NCBI GenBank assembly: GCA_003506065.1
Contig: DNXA01000193.1
Location: 2,963 to 8,140, forward strand
Direction of reading: 5' to 3'
Length of the DNA: 5,178 bases
Origin: Actinomycetota bacterium
Lineage (GTDB): Bacteria; Actinomycetota; Actinomycetes; S36-B12
The notes beneath the pieces were generated by a model. That model saw nothing but the letters and a program-made list of their open reading frames with translations. It ran no database searches and was not told where the DNA came from. This document shows positions 4,496 to 5,178 of this stretch, one piece after another; position 1 is the stretch's first letter, and the number at the start of each line of letters is the position of its first letter. The position numbers and the translations under genes are program-made.

Positions 4496-5178
4496 ATGGT
4501 GGAGCTGGCAACACAAAAGCGGCGATTTCGCGCAGTTTTCCGTGCCCTGGAGGAGCAGTACCCCGACGTGAAGTGCGAGTTGGATTTCACTACCCCTCTT
4601 CAGTTGCTTGTTGCCACAGTGTTGAGCGCCCAGAGCACAGACGGCCGAGTGAACAAGGTGACACCTGAGCTCTTCGCCCGCTACCGGTCTGCGGCACAGT
4701 TCGCAGCGGCCGACCGGGCCGAGATCGAGCGGATCATTCACCCGACCGGCTTCTTCAGGGCCAAGGCCGCAACCCTGCAGAGCCTGGGACAGCAGCTCTG
4801 TGAACGCTTTGACGGTGAGGTGCCGATGACCCTTGAGCAGTTGGTCACCCTGCCCGGGGTGGGTCGCAAGACTGCAAACGTGGTGCTGGGCGAGGCATTC
4901 GGATTGCCCGGCATCACCGTGGACACCCATCTGGGCCGACTGGCTCGGCGGCTTGGATGGACCACGCACACCGATCCGATCAAGGTTGAGCGCGACCTCA
5001 TGATCCTGTGGCCGAAGAAGGATTGGACCAAGGCCTCACAACTGGTGATCTGGCATGGGCGGCGACGATGCCATGCGATTCGGCCGGCCTGTGGCGCCTG
5101 CACCCTGGCCCGATGGTGTCCGTCCTACGGCGAGGGCCCCACCGATCCGGTCAAGGCTGCTGCACTCGTGCGCACTGC
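4496..5178 (+). CDS. nth: Endonuclease III (DNA glycosylase/AP lyase), runs off right edge
   Basis: The frame is open from ATG 4496 to the window end (227 codons), and only the extreme C-terminus is missing. The enzyme removes oxidised pyrimidines and nicks at abasic sites in base excision repair. [17 protein letters not shown] at 37-53 is the usual N-terminal helix pair. The helix-hairpin-helix reads [12 protein letters not shown] at 119-130 with catalytic Lys125. Catalytic Asp143 lies in ITVDTH. The [4Fe-4S] loop has Cys192, Cys199, Cys202 and Cys208 with C-x6-C-x2-C-x5-C spacing, as in E. coli Nth. All key residues are present. GTG 4499 is an alternative start, but ATG 4496 fits the six-base spacing to the -10 candidate. 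M. tuberculosis also has nth divergent from and close to crp, though there a further small gene (Rv3675) lies between them; here the gap is only 72 bases. Confidence 0.95.
   Translation, partial: MVELATQKRRFRAVFRALEEQYPDVKCELDFTTPLQLLVATVLSAQSTDGRVNKVTPELFARYRSAAQFAAADRAEIERIIHPTGFFRAKAATLQSLGQQLCERFDGEVPMTLEQLVTLPGVGRKTANVVLGEAFGLPGITVDTHLGRLARRLGWTTHTDPIKVERDLMILWPKKDWTKASQLVIWHGRRRCHAIRPACGACTLARWCPSYGEGPTDPVKAAALVRT

Noticed and set aside
3749..4969. 406-codon open frame on the minus strand extending crp across nth
   Set aside because: The part beyond 4471 is antisense to the conserved endonuclease III and resembles no family. The real crp portion begins near 4423, and the rest is a stop-free shadow.

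Overview
This window comes from an actinobacterium (Actinomycetota). The proteins and their order match a block known from Mycobacterium tuberculosis (nth - crp - MBL hydrolase - RidA-like protein - small DUF4177 protein - paired Get3/ArsA-like ATPases, the Rv3674c to Rv3680 region). Base composition is moderately GC-rich, about 60% by eye. The Crp protein closely resembles actinobacterial Crp, down to a 224-residue length. Genus and species cannot be told from this sequence. All of this is read by eye; no search was run.

Layout. Bases 1-1453 (minus strand) hold two Get3/ArsA-like ATPases with a 4-base overlap: a complete BagA-like protein and the first 157 residues of its BagB-like partner, which runs off the left edge. 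A 61-base divergent gap (1454-1514) follows, with a TANNNT -10 element 6-7 bases before each start codon. Bases 1515-3790 (plus strand) are a tightly packed four-gene operon: a 53-residue DUF4177 protein, a RidA/YjgF-family protein, a NUDIX hydrolase with a split NUDIX box, and a metallo-beta-lactamase-fold hydrolase. Its junctions are a 1-base gap and two 4-base overlaps. The operon meets crp (minus strand, 3749-4423) tail to tail with a 42-base coding overlap. A second divergent gap of 72 bases (4424-4495) separates crp from nth, endonuclease III, which runs off the right edge.

How the genes may work together. The Get3-like pair, RidA and the NUDIX enzyme belong to families linked to stress tolerance or removal of reactive or damaged metabolites. 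The MBL hydrolase has a complete metal site but no certain substrate. Next to them sit a global cAMP-responsive regulator and a base-excision repair enzyme. A shared damage-control theme is an inference from gene order, not shown by the sequence. The most notable observations are complementary active-site changes in the two ATPases, candidate leaderless promoters at three start codons, and the crp/MBL overlap, where a palindrome encodes the same four residues on both strands. I saw no mobile element, CRISPR array, RNA gene, convincing terminator or clearly new system. No stretch over 300 bases lacks a gene.
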